A stretch of 6,560 bases of DNA from an uncultured Rothia sp. (GTDB lineage Bacteria > Actinomycetota > Actinomycetes > Actinomycetales > Micrococcaceae). Numbering within the stretch: position 1 is the first letter of the stretch; the number at the start of each line of letters is the position of its first letter. A program made the position numbers and the translations under genes. Shown in pieces: positions 1 to 5,239 of the stretch. The notes beneath the pieces are model-generated. The model made no database searches, was not told the origin of the DNA, and was given only the letters and a program-made list of their open reading frames with translations. Location of the stretch: assembly GCA_946221065.1 (NCBI GenBank), contig CAMIIO010000029.1:1-6560 (forward strand), given 5' to 3'.

Positions 1-89
1 TCATTCTATCTTTTACATCGGCCGATTAATAGAGAAAAAATCCTAGGGAAAAGGGCATCTGCGCAAGCGCATCTGACAGTACCTTTTCA

Positions 90-164
90 CACCGCAGGTT
101 CTCGTGCCGGACACCCCCAGCATCATGTCACCTTCATACTAAGAACCGGCACGATCACGCGGTG
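90..164 (+). repeat. Long interrupted inverted repeat, possible terminator
   Basis: CACCGC at 90-95 pairs with GCGGTG at 159-164, and CGTGCCGG at 103-110 pairs with CCGGCACG at 146-153. This gives a 14-bp stem with an internal loop (7 nt against 5 nt) and a 35-nt apical loop. A T-rich stretch (TTCTTTCT) follows on the plus strand. It could terminate a transcript entering from the left or be a protein-binding inverted repeat. The large apical loop is unusual for an intrinsic terminator. I see nothing else supportable in the first 177 bases. Confidence 0.45.
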
Positions 165-177
165 TTCTTTCTGCCGT

Positions 178-408
178 TTGGCGAAGCAAAGAAAAATGAA
201 CGCGTCAAAGCCGAAGTGCAACCCGTCAGGGTGGCAGGGCATCACTTTTTATGAGGAAATAAGCGACGAAGGAGCGCCGAATAAAAAGGGGATAACTGCC
301 ACTGCGAGGTACGAGCAGTTGCGCGCAGGCGGCGTTCATTATCTTTGTCGTAGACCAAACGGCACACGGCGCAACTTGGTAAACCCATTGGTTGCATCAC
401 GCCGCTGA
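178..408 (+). CDS. Small hypothetical protein (76 codons)
   Basis: This open frame starts with TTG at 178; an ATG at 196 is an alternative start and would give 70 residues. Neither has a good Shine-Dalgarno sequence, although the AAAGAAA just before 196 is purine-rich. The product is basic and soluble, with no membrane segment, and ends in an arginine-rich tail. The middle part (EQLRAGGVHYLCRRPNGTRR) looks protein-like rather than random. I do not recognise the family. It reads in the same direction as the two small genes that follow and stops (TGA, 406-408) 29 bp before the next start, so it could be the first gene of a small operon. It may instead be a remnant or a non-coding frame; the poor start argues for caution. 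Confidence 0.35.
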   Translation: MAKQRKMNASKPKCNPSGWQGITFYEEISDEGAPNKKGITATARYEQLRAGGVHYLCRRPNGTRRNLVNPLVASRR

Positions 409-437
409 AGTTATCTCTGAGGAGAAAGAAGATAAAG

Positions 438-746
438 ATGTTTGATGAGCGTTTTAGTGAACCGCTATTGCCTGTTCATACATACCCCACCCAGCCCAGG
501 GAATCCTGTTCTGTGCATCAGGATACGAACGATTGTATGAATCAAGACCTTGATAATTTTCGTATTGATTCCCAAACCGGTGAGTGTATTACCAAGGGTT
601 GGTATTTCGATTTTGGTGCCTTTTATGGCGGGGAAGAAGAACGGTCACAGGCTTTATGCCTTGAAGTCTACGGGGCGAGTATTGAAGAAATTTATGACGA
701 AGATGATGGGCTGGTGTATTACACCGAATGGGATGAAGAGGCATAA
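438..746 (+). CDS. Small acidic protein, phage/plasmid-type, ends in YYTEWDEEA
   Basis: The 102-residue protein starts at ATG 438 behind GAGGAGAAAG (419-428). It is strongly acidic. The C-terminal half (about residues 47-102) holds an ECITKGWYFDFG segment and ends in DEDDGLVYYTEWDEEA. From memory, this resembles small proteins of phages and Gram-positive elements in which a C-x-x-C zinc ribbon precedes 'MTEGY...' and the chain ends in 'YWTEW'. Here the paired cysteines are missing: in the relevant half only Cys in ECITKGW and Cys in ALCLEV remain. If the relationship is real, metal binding has been lost. The residues before about 45 look like an unrelated linker. It is immediately followed, after 2 bp, by the next gene, so the two are almost certainly co-transcribed. 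Function unknown. Confidence 0.7.
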   Translation: MFDERFSEPLLPVHTYPTQPRESCSVHQDTNDCMNQDLDNFRIDSQTGECITKGWYFDFGAFYGGEEERSQALCLEVYGASIEEIYDEDDGLVYYTEWDEEA

Positions 747-748
747 AG

Positions 749-1051
749 ATGGAACATCTTGAAGAGGATAAAACCCAGTACATACCTTCTTCGATTCTTA
801 TCAGAAGTTTACGGGAAAGGTTACGACAGCAAATGAAAAAGAACCCGGTTTCAGGTCATACGATGGTGCAGTTTCCTGATACCGATTGGTGGATTAAAGC
901 CTCTTGGGAGGATGAAACAGTGTTGATAAATTTCTGTGGTGCTCAAGAAGTTCTTCCTGCATCGTATGTGATAGGTATCGGGTCGCAGTTGGCAGAGGGC
1001 AGACCTGTTTTTTCTCGCCTGTATCGACGAGCTAAAGAACAGATGATGTAA
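749..1051 (+). CDS. Hypothetical protein (100 aa), coupled to the upstream gene
   Basis: The frame starts at ATG 749, two bases after the stop of the previous gene. A GAGG (738-741) sits inside the end of that gene at good distance, so translation is probably coupled. The product has a charged N-terminus (residues 1-33, KTQYIPSSILIRSLRERLRQQ), a central stretch with Trp-Trp (DTDWWIKASWEDETV, about residues 45-59) that looks like alternating beta strands, and a basic end. There is no signal peptide or membrane segment and no motif I recognise. The gene is followed at once by a strong hairpin terminator, so it is the last gene of the small operon. With its neighbour it may form a two-gene accessory module of unknown role. 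Confidence 0.65.
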   Translation: MEHLEEDKTQYIPSSILIRSLRERLRQQMKKNPVSGHTMVQFPDTDWWIKASWEDETVLINFCGAQEVLPASYVIGIGSQLAEGRPVFSRLYRRAKEQMM

Positions 1052-1052
1052 G

Positions 1053-1096
1053 AAAAAGGGCGGTGGTACTTCTTCGGTTCGAGAAAGTACCACCGC
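1053..1096. terminator. Hairpin terminator, best T-run on the minus strand
   Basis: GCGGTGGTACTT (1060-1071) and AAGTACCACCGC (1085-1096) form a perfect 12-bp stem with a 13-nt loop. On the minus strand the stem is followed by CCC and then TTTTT (complement of 1053-1057), a classic intrinsic terminator. On the plus strand the sequence after the stem (TTAGATTTATTTA) is only moderately T-rich. It therefore ends the small-gene operon from the left and should stop minus-strand transcripts coming from the hairpin region on the right. Confidence 0.8.
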
Positions 1097-1149
1097 GCGT
1101 TAGATTTATTTATCCCTTGAGTCATACCGCCATATAGCTAGCGGTCACG

Positions 1150-1186
1150 AAAGCCCTCCGGCTAGTCTTTTGAACGGAGGGCTTTT
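1150..1186. terminator. Strong bidirectional hairpin terminator
   Basis: AAAGCCCTCCG (1150-1160) pairs with CGGAGGGCTTT (1175-1185) around a 14-nt loop. On the plus strand the stem runs into CTTTTG and a further T-rich stretch (CTTTCGATTTT). On the minus strand the T-run is only TTT. A smaller CCGC/GCGG hairpin lies just before it (about 1128-1143). Two terminators within 130 bp isolate the operon on the left from the hairpin-rich DNA on the right. Confidence 0.8.
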
Positions 1187-1224
1187 GCGCTTTCGATTTT
1201 ACACAGTCGGCACGCTTTACGGTA

Positions 1225-1815
1225 GTGCACAAACCGTGGACGCCATCAGTGTCTCTTGCTCGTTCCTCGCGTTCTCCTGGTGGCTGGCGTCCACCGTCTT
1301 GTACACACCACGCTCAGCCTTGATGCACAAATACGCTCACTCATTCTTCCCTCACTTGTTGCACACAGGCTGGCCTCTTGTGCAAAATCGCGTCACTATC
1401 GTTCCGGACTCTTAGAGCTTCGTAGCTTCTTCGATATGCGCAGTGCTCTTGTGTCTCATTCGTTCCTCACTCGCACATCTCATGGCGCGCATATCAAACA
1501 AGCTACCATCTCCTGACGCTGTGCACTTCTCTCTTTTCGCAGACGCTTCTTCGTCGTTCCTCCTTAGAACCTTGTCCGATCTTTTCGAGCACAGCATCAC
1601 TCGTTTCTCGCTCTATTTATCGTCATACCTCATGCATCTAATAAGCCAGGAACTTGCAAAATGAGTAACTCACGATAACGACCGCAGAATATAGGAATTC
1701 CTATAGGGATATCTGTAGGACGAAAACTACACTCGATCCCGCACCTTTGTTGCCTAAAAGCTCTCGACCTCACCGACACCACACACCTTCTTCGTCCCTC
1801 ATCTGGTGTGTGGTG
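1225..1815 (-). ncRNA. Hairpin array with a shared loop motif; candidate structured RNA
   Basis: No convincing protein gene occupies this stretch; the frames lack ribosome binding sites and protein character. Instead there are large hairpins. A: GTGGACGCCA 1236-1245 with TGGCGTCCAC 1285-1294, prolonged outward by 1225-1232 with 1299-1306. B: CAGCCT 1315-1320 with AGGCTG 1367-1372, prolonged inward with bulges. C: 1422-1441 with 1487-1506, 18 of 20 positions paired, core GATATGCGC. D: GCTGTGC 1518-1524 with GCACAGC 1589-1595. F: CACCACACACC 1777-1787 with GGTGTGTGGTG 1805-1815. The loops carry TCGTTCCTC (A 1260-1268, C 1460-1468, D 1554-1562) or variants (B 1345-1353; F TCGTCCCTC 1792-1800). 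Further variants lie at 1399-1407 and 1601-1609. Minus strand is chosen because the loops are then purine-rich (GAGGAACGA), as unpaired RNA often is, and because terminators with minus-strand activity lie downstream. I know of no family match. A DNA-level role, such as a protein-binding array or transfer/replication origin, is the alternative. Confidence 0.45.
1690..1705. promoter_or_regulatory. Perfect 16-bp palindrome, possible operator
   Basis: TATAGGAATTCCTATA is a perfect 16-bp inverted repeat, followed by a looser echo (GGGATATCTGTAGGA). It lies between hairpins D and F, on the upstream side of hairpins A-D if these are read on the minus strand. A dimeric regulator site is the simplest reading. 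I see no clear -35/-10 pair tied to it. Confidence 0.35.
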
Positions 1816-1841
1816 ATGAATCAACCAAAACGGTGCCAATT

Positions 1842-1982
1842 TCGAACGACCATCCCCCGTACTATTAGGCACCCGCTCCACCAGATCAGATTTCTCCAAC
1901 TTATCTAAACGCTTACTCGTACCGCCGGTAGTCACCATCGTTGATTTGGCAATATCGGCAGGACGAATCTCAAAGGGCGCTA
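1842..1982 (-). pseudogene. MarR-family regulator remnant (winged-helix core only)
   Basis: Read on the minus strand, this stretch encodes about 46 residues that match the core of MarR regulators: APFEIRPADIAKSTMVTT, then GGTSKRLDKLEKSDLVERVP, then a wing ending in GDGRSKL. In the family this corresponds to the recognition helix (STMVTTGGTSKRLDKLE) and the beta wing with its conserved DGR. Full-length MarR proteins are about 140-170 residues. Here the N-terminal dimerisation helices are absent and the C-terminal helices after DGRSKL are replaced by unrelated sequence, although the frame stays open. The 5' break coincides with the start of EamA homology on the opposite strand (about 1976-1982). 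The 3' break lies near 1841, next to hairpin F. MarR and EamA genes are commonly divergent neighbours, so this was probably the transporter's regulator. It cannot make a normal repressor. Confidence 0.8.
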
Positions 1983-2716
1983 CCCTCAGAGCCTTGCCCG
2001 CAGGACTACTACTCCTAGCCATCACCCGCACACTCCCCCATCGCAGCTGGTGGCTCAAAACATTCATCATCAGCACCCTCACCATCTCAGGATTCTTCAT
2101 CCTCATCTACATCTTCGGCACCTGACTCCCCAGCTCCATCGCATCCATGGCCATGGCCCACACCATCCTCAAAGAAAAAATCACCCCACGCACCATCAGC
2201 GGCGGAATTCTCGGAGTTCTCGGAGTCTTCACCCTCATCGGAACCACCCAAGAAAAACTGGACACCATCGGGCTCCTCGCCGCAGCAGCAGGTATGCTCA
2301 CATCCGCCCTAGGGTTCATCCTCACCCGCCACTGGAAACCACCAGTAAACCCTCCTCTCACCTTCACAGCATGGCAACTCACCCTCGGTGGCTTTGCCAC
2401 ACTCCCCATGGCTCTAGCCATCGAAGGAGTCATGCCACCACAGCCTGCTACTACCAACCTTGCTTTCGCCTACGTGGGACTCTTCGCCAGCATCATCGCC
2501 TACACCTACTGGTTCACCGGCGTCACCAATCTCCCTGCAAGCACCGTGAGCATCATCGGACTACTCAACCCTCTCACCGGCCTCATCTTAGGTATCGTGC
2601 TAGCAGAAGAAATACTCACACCCCTACAGGCTCTGGGATGCCTGGCGATCTTGAGTGGGATTTATATAGGAACAAGAAGACCGCGACTAAAGAGCAATCA
2701 ACAAAACATAGAGTGA
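1979..2716 (+). pseudogene. EamA/DMT-family transporter, 5'-truncated with internal stop
   Basis: The plus-strand frame shows EamA (drug/metabolite transporter, 10-TM type) features. ATLRALPAGLLLLAITRTLP is the end of the first cytosolic loop and TM2. RSWWLKTFIISTLTISGFF begins TM3. A TGA stop lies at 2123-2125, after IFGT and before LPSSIAS. The frame is then open to 2716 through LLAAAAGMLTSALGFILTRHW, AFAYVGLFASIIAYTYWFTG and LLNPLTGLILGIVLAEEILT, ending in a basic tail. The first helix and start codon are missing because homology begins abruptly at about 1979, where MarR sequence starts on the other strand. The segment between SSIAS and LKEK is about nine residues shorter than I expect for the family, suggesting a small in-frame deletion. 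An ATG at 2147 could start only a C-terminal piece. Such transporters export small metabolites across the inner membrane; this copy is very probably non-functional. Confidence 0.85.
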
Positions 2717-2768
2717 TATACGCTGTGAGACAGCCCCTCCATCACGAAACCACAATAAGAAAAACCCG

Positions 2769-3058
2769 ATGAGCCCATACTCCAGCTACATCTATAGACC
2801 ACCTAGAACAACCGCACAGCACCTCTTCCGCTGGGGCTGATCTCCACTGGTCTACTTATTTTTCTCCCTACCGCAGTGTCGGTTCTCATCATCTGGTTTA
2901 GGCCCATGGAAACCCATTCTGAAGAAGACAATGCAGAATATAGTGCTTTCCTTAGCTGGTTCTTTTTAACCGCCGGTCTACTCTTGGCCAGCCTTGGTCG
3001 TTACATGAGTAGCTTGATCGCTTACCTGAGAAACAGGCGCCGTCAAATCCGTCCTTAA
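2769..3058 (+). pseudogene. Small two-TM membrane protein with apparent -1 frameshift
   Basis: Two abutting open frames look like one gene. The first starts at ATG 2769 (MSPYSSYIYR...) and reaches FRWG before TGA at 2838. The second continues as LISTGLLIFLPTAVSVLIIW to the stop at 3056-3058. Adding one G to the GGGG run at 2833-2836 would read Arg-Trp-Gly-Leu-Ile and join them into about 96 residues. The joined product has a short polar N-terminus, a first membrane helix (STGLLIFLPTAVSVLIIWF), an acidic loop (ETHSEEDNAEYS), a second helix (FLSWFFLTAGLLLASLGRYM) and a basic tail (RNRRRQIRP). I recognise no family. No good ribosome binding site precedes 2769. If the break is real the gene is dead unless translation restarts at GTG 2876. 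A sequencing error or slippage in the G run is possible. Confidence 0.45.
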
Positions 3059-3097
3059 ACGCAGGGATTACGCTGTACAGGCGCATCTGCATAAACA

Positions 3098-3103
3098 TAT
3101 AAA
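3098..3103 (+). promoter_or_regulatory. Possible -10 element for a leaderless methyltransferase transcript
   Basis: TATAAA ends 9 bp before the methyltransferase ATG (3113), and no Shine-Dalgarno sequence lies between them (CTTCTCTCC). This fits transcription starting at or next to the ATG, a common arrangement in actinobacteria. The -35 region is weak (TGTACA at 3074-3079, 18 bp away). Confidence 0.3.
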
Positions 3104-3112
3104 CTTCTCTCC

Positions 3113-3724
3113 ATGAACCATCTCATTCAAGACCTCACCCGAACCACAGAAGCCTATAACCAGCGAGCCCGTGAATACACCAAGGCCTTAGGAAACATCA
3201 GCGCTACCTCCCTTGCCGATCAAGACAGAATCCTCCACTGGGCCGACACTAGAAACGGGATCATTTGCGACCTCGGCTCCGGACCAGGCCACTGAACACA
3301 ATTCATCCACCAGGCCGGGGCCTCTGTGGCCGGATTCGATCCGAGCGAAGAATTCATTGCCATCGCTTGCAAGCGTTTTCCGCACCTAAACTTCACCTGC
3401 GGAACAGCACGCGATCTACCAGCATCTACTTTTGGAGGGATCCTCACCTGGTACGCCATCATCCATCTCAGCCCAGACGAGCTGGATGAAGAATTAACTT
3501 ATATCCGCAGAGTCCTGGCCCCAGGTGGGAGCCTGTTACTGGGGTTCTTTGTCGGTGAGGAGGTTAAGCCGTTTGATCACGCGATAACATGAGCCTGGTT
3601 CTATCCTCTGGAGCTCATGGGTAAACGACTGGAGAAAGCAGGTTTCACTATCAGGTCGTGGAACACCCGGTGCGATGAAGGAGCTCGCCCGCATGGGGAT
3701 ATCGAAGCAGTACTACTGGATTAG
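3113..3724 (+). pseudogene. Class I SAM-dependent methyltransferase with two in-frame TGA codons
   Basis: The frame from ATG 3113 to TAG 3722-3724 would encode 203 residues, normal length for the small class I methyltransferases of actinobacteria. Visible in order: an N-terminal helix with YNQRAREYTKAL (15-26); motif I, ICDLGSGPGH (51-60), the SAM-binding loop; the acidic residue after the second strand in GFDPSEEF (74-81, Asp76); LTWYAIIHLSP (motif IV region); VLAPGGSLLLGFFVGEE (motif V/VI region); PFDHAIT; and a C-terminal AGFTIRSWNTRCDEGARPHG. Codon 61 (3293-3295) is TGA exactly where relatives carry Trp in GPGHWT. Codon 160 (3590-3592) is TGA after FDHAIT, a less conserved position. There is no frameshift and no other stop, so decay is recent or the stops are tolerated. 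The substrate is unknown. Confidence 0.85.
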
Positions 3725-3900
3725 CCGCAGAAACTCACCCAGTAACTACGGGGGATAAGCAAGAAGCCATAGAGACTGGAGCCAGAAAAGGAGTCCCTGT
3801 AAAGCGGTTTTATCAAGGCAAACGGGCTACTTGGAAGCCCTCATACACCTATAAAGGGAAAGGGAAACATATAAAGACAGCGAAAGCCTTCTACTTACCT
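3725..3900. other. Intergenic stretch between methyltransferase and toxin genes
   Basis: No supportable gene. The plus-strand frame beginning near 3745 stays open through here (TGDKQEAIETGARKGVP, then RFYQGKRATWKPSYTYKGKG) and on into the antisense of the toxin gene. It has no start codon with a ribosome binding site and no family I recognise. It could be the tail of a lost gene or chance. I see no hairpin terminator for the toxin operon. Confidence 0.3.
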
Positions 3901-4176
3901 TTATCGATAGATCTCCGATCGGTGAGTCACTTCCAGGGCAAGAATCACCAATCGGGTTCCATCAAAATCCAGTATGACCCGATATTTTCCAACCCGATAA
4001 CGCCACAACCCAGCATAAGGACCAGAAAGAGCCTTACAGTGAGCCTGGGGAATGTCAAAAGACTCCAGCCTCTCCAGGGCGTTAAGAACACGAGCGGCTA
4101 CTGGTTTATCCAGTTTTTTGAGCTCTTTACGGAACCCTGAATCATAGACTATTTTCCAAGAACCTGAGGAGCTCAT
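3901..4176 (-). CDS. RelE/ParE-superfamily toxin
   Basis: The 91-residue protein is a complete type II toxin of the RelE fold: an N-terminal strand (WKIVYDSGFRKEL, 7-19), two helices (KKLDKPVAARVLNALERLE, 20-38), then the beta sheet with KALSGPYAGLWRYRVGKYRVIL (48-69) and the C-terminal EVTHRSEIYR (82-91). Members that follow this pattern enter the ribosomal A site and cut mRNA. Arg59, Arg61, Arg66, His85, Arg86 and Tyr90 sit where RelE toxins place basic and aromatic residues for this. The close GKYRVIL and HRSEIYR motifs favour RelE over ParE (gyrase poison), but I cannot exclude the latter. ATG 4176 overlaps the antitoxin stop by four bases (ATGA), so translation is coupled and the toxin is made only with its antidote. 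The gene ends in TAA and looks intact. Confidence 0.9.
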   Translation of the reverse strand: MSSSGSWKIVYDSGFRKELKKLDKPVAARVLNALERLESFDIPQAHCKALSGPYAGLWRYRVGKYRVILDFDGTRLVILALEVTHRSEIYR

Positions 4177-4412
4177 AGACCGAGCTCTGCGCGCAACTCG
4201 TCAGTGGTGTAAGTGCGTGCTTTACCTTCACGTACTGCTTGTGCGCGGGCTTGAAGCTCGTAAGCATGTTCTATTTCGTCGAGGTTTTGTTCAATCATTT
4301 TTTTGACGTAGAACCCTATGGGGCGTTCGGTTTGTTCTGAGAGGTGGTTGAGCCGTTCTTTGAGGGCTGTGGGGATGCGTACTGTGAGGACGCTACTGGA
4401 TGAAGCTGTCAT
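4173..4412 (-). CDS. RelB/DinJ-type ribbon-helix-helix antitoxin
   Basis: The 79-residue protein has a ribbon-helix-helix DNA-binding domain: the ribbon strand SVLTVRIP (7-14), helix 1 TALKERLNHLSEQTE (15-29), and helix 2 beginning PIGFYVKKMIEQNL. A charged tail (EHAYELQARAQAVREGKARTYTTDELRAEL) should wrap the toxin. I chose ATG 4412 over an upstream GTG at 4433. From 4412 the ribbon begins at residue 7, as in relatives, while the extra codons would lie inside a palindromic operator. Neither start has a Shine-Dalgarno sequence, so the mRNA may be leaderless. The antitoxin should neutralise the toxin, bind the operator at its own start and repress the operon. Antitoxin first, toxin second, with four-base overlap, is the usual order. 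It ends in TGA, which the coupled ATGA arrangement supports as a genuine stop. Confidence 0.88.
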   Translation of the reverse strand: MTASSSSVLTVRIPTALKERLNHLSEQTERPIGFYVKKMIEQNLDEIEHAYELQARAQAVREGKARTYTTDELRAELGL

Positions 4413-4428
4413 GTATACATTGTATACA
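4411..4428 (-). promoter_or_regulatory. Tandem palindromic operator of the toxin-antitoxin operon
   Basis: ATGTATACAT (4411-4420) is a perfect palindrome and TGTATACA (4421-4428) is a second one directly beside it. Both share the TGTATACA core at 9-bp spacing. Two adjacent sites over the start codon fit cooperative binding of ribbon-helix-helix dimers and autorepression. The site includes the antitoxin ATG, so repression would block both the polymerase and the start. Confidence 0.7.
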
Positions 4429-4455
4429 TACACTATGAGGTGACGCTAGGGTCAA
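4425..4455 (-). promoter_or_regulatory. Promoter of the toxin-antitoxin operon
   Basis: On the minus strand TTGACC (complement of 4450-4455) is followed after 19 bp by TATGTA (4425-4430), or after 17 bp by TGTATG (4427-4432). The -10 region overlaps the palindromic operator. Transcription would begin close to the antitoxin ATG at 4412, in line with a leaderless mRNA. Confidence 0.5.
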
Positions 4456-4796
4456 TTTCATCACCGGTCGTTGCCCCGGAATCAATCCACAAAATAGCTA
4501 TGTTTATTGAGTCTGACACTGCCCTGCCGGTGGAGTGCGTAGCGTTTAACCGACAAGTTGTATGTGGCGATGGGCCATAGGCGCCTGAGAAGCACAAGGC
4601 TTGAAGAATCAAGCTTTCCCATTGATATTTATGGGGCCCTCAAGTGATACAAGCAGAAATACCCCCCCGAATCCACAACACACTCAAAGGCCCCACCACA
4701 ACAACCAGCACAAACCCCCTCGGTCAACCCCACAAAAAGAACTCCCACCACCACAAAGGCAGCAGGAGCTCTTTCACTATCACGATACGCACTACA
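4440..4796. other. Gene-free stretch with one hairpin and a C/A-rich strand
   Basis: I find no supportable gene here. AAGGCTTGA (4596-4604) and TCAAGCTTT (4609-4617) form a 9-bp stem (one G-T pair) with an AGAA tetraloop, but no T-run follows. From about 4655 to 4795 the plus strand is strikingly rich in C and A and poor in G and T, with a run of seven C at 4663-4669. On the minus strand some frames encode valine/glycine-rich hydrophobic stretches, but they have no start signals and look like products of the skewed composition. Confidence 0.4.
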
Positions 4797-4937
4797 GATC
4801 AGCTGAAAACCGCACCTGACCTGCATAAACATCACATTTTCACGCACATCCCATCCTACTCGGCATACGCCCCAGAAACACTCTCCTGCCTACTCACAAT
4901 AGGCGTGTCGCACACAAGGCCCCTTCAGGGACAACTT
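4797..4937. repeat. Diverged direct repeat, copy 1
   Basis: This copy begins at GATCAGCTG and shares with 5087-5239 the blocks GATCA-GCT, CTGACCTGC, TTTTCAC, CCTG-CTAC, ACAATAG and CTTCAG-GAC-ACTT in the same order. It holds the stem GCCTA (4888-4892) / TAGGC (4900-4904) with loop CTCACAA. The copies are clearly related but diverged, with small indels. Neither holds a convincing gene. Confidence 0.6.
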
Positions 4938-5005
4938 CGGTGAAAAGAACCCGCTTCTCCTACGCCACATCAAGAATCGCCCACCCACAACCCCGTCCAC
5001 CATAA

Positions 5006-5051
5006 AAGTAGCCTCCTCGAACTCTAAAAATAACGTTCAAGGAGGCTACTT
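5006..5051. terminator. Strong hairpin terminator between the repeat copies
   Basis: AAGTAGCCTCCT (5006-5017) pairs perfectly with AGGAGGCTACTT (5040-5051). After one mismatch GAAC (5019-5022) pairs with GTTC (5035-5038), giving a 16-bp paired stem. On the minus strand the stem runs into TTTT (with 5004-5007); on the plus strand only TTCTC follows. It should work best on transcripts from the right but may act in both directions. Confidence 0.7.
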
Positions 5052-5086
5052 CTCATCGGCTATGGAGTAGATTATCGGATTGCTTT

Positions 5087-5239
5087 GATCAAGCTAAACT
5101 TACATCTGACCTGCGCAAACAGGGTTTTTCACTCACGTCTTAGCATACCTGGCGCACAGCCTTTACACCTAATCCTGTCTACCTACAATAGACGCATCAG
5201 AGGGGCGGACCGAGCAAGGGGGGTCTTCAGTGACGACTT
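5087..5239. repeat. Diverged direct repeat, copy 2
   Basis: Copy 2 of the repeat at 4797-4937, 290 bp further on. Its matching stem is GTCTA (5177-5181) / TAGAC (5189-5193) with loop CCTACAA. Compared with copy 1, the second base pair changed from C-G to T-A with pairing kept. An open frame of 72 codons crosses it (5085-5303) but has no ribosome binding site and no recognisable product, so I do not call a gene. Confidence 0.6.

Noticed and set aside
1170..1664. Overlapping short open frames on both strands
   Set aside because: They lack ribosome binding sites, are Ser/Leu/His-rich without domain features, and cross the terminator or the stable hairpins A-D.
1225..1815. CRISPR array
   Set aside because: The repeated motif is short and imperfect, lies in hairpin loops with changing stems, and recurs at irregular distances of roughly 50-190 bp. 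There are no constant repeats of 24-40 bp or uniform spacers, and no cas genes.
1630..2106. Full 158-codon minus-strand frame as one protein
   Set aside because: Only the middle 46 or so residues are MarR. The first part is antisense to EamA coding sequence and the last part runs through hairpin F and non-coding DNA.
2050..2772. 240-codon plus-strand open frame rich in His, Pro and Arg
   Set aside because: It is the shifted frame of the EamA remnant. The His/Pro/Arg-rich composition is what a shifted membrane-protein frame gives, while the EamA frame shows clear transmembrane helices and family motifs.
3087..3098. CTGCATAAACAT, also present at 4821-4832
   Set aside because: A 12-base match between two intergenic sites without extended similarity. 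It may reflect a promoter-like AT-rich motif, but I cannot support a repeat family from it.
4629..4847. Minus-strand frame with a hydrophobic, Cys-rich stretch resembling a lipoprotein
   Set aside because: It has no ribosome binding site, the hydrophobic part does not follow a signal-peptide start, and the composition is explained by the C/A-rich opposite strand.
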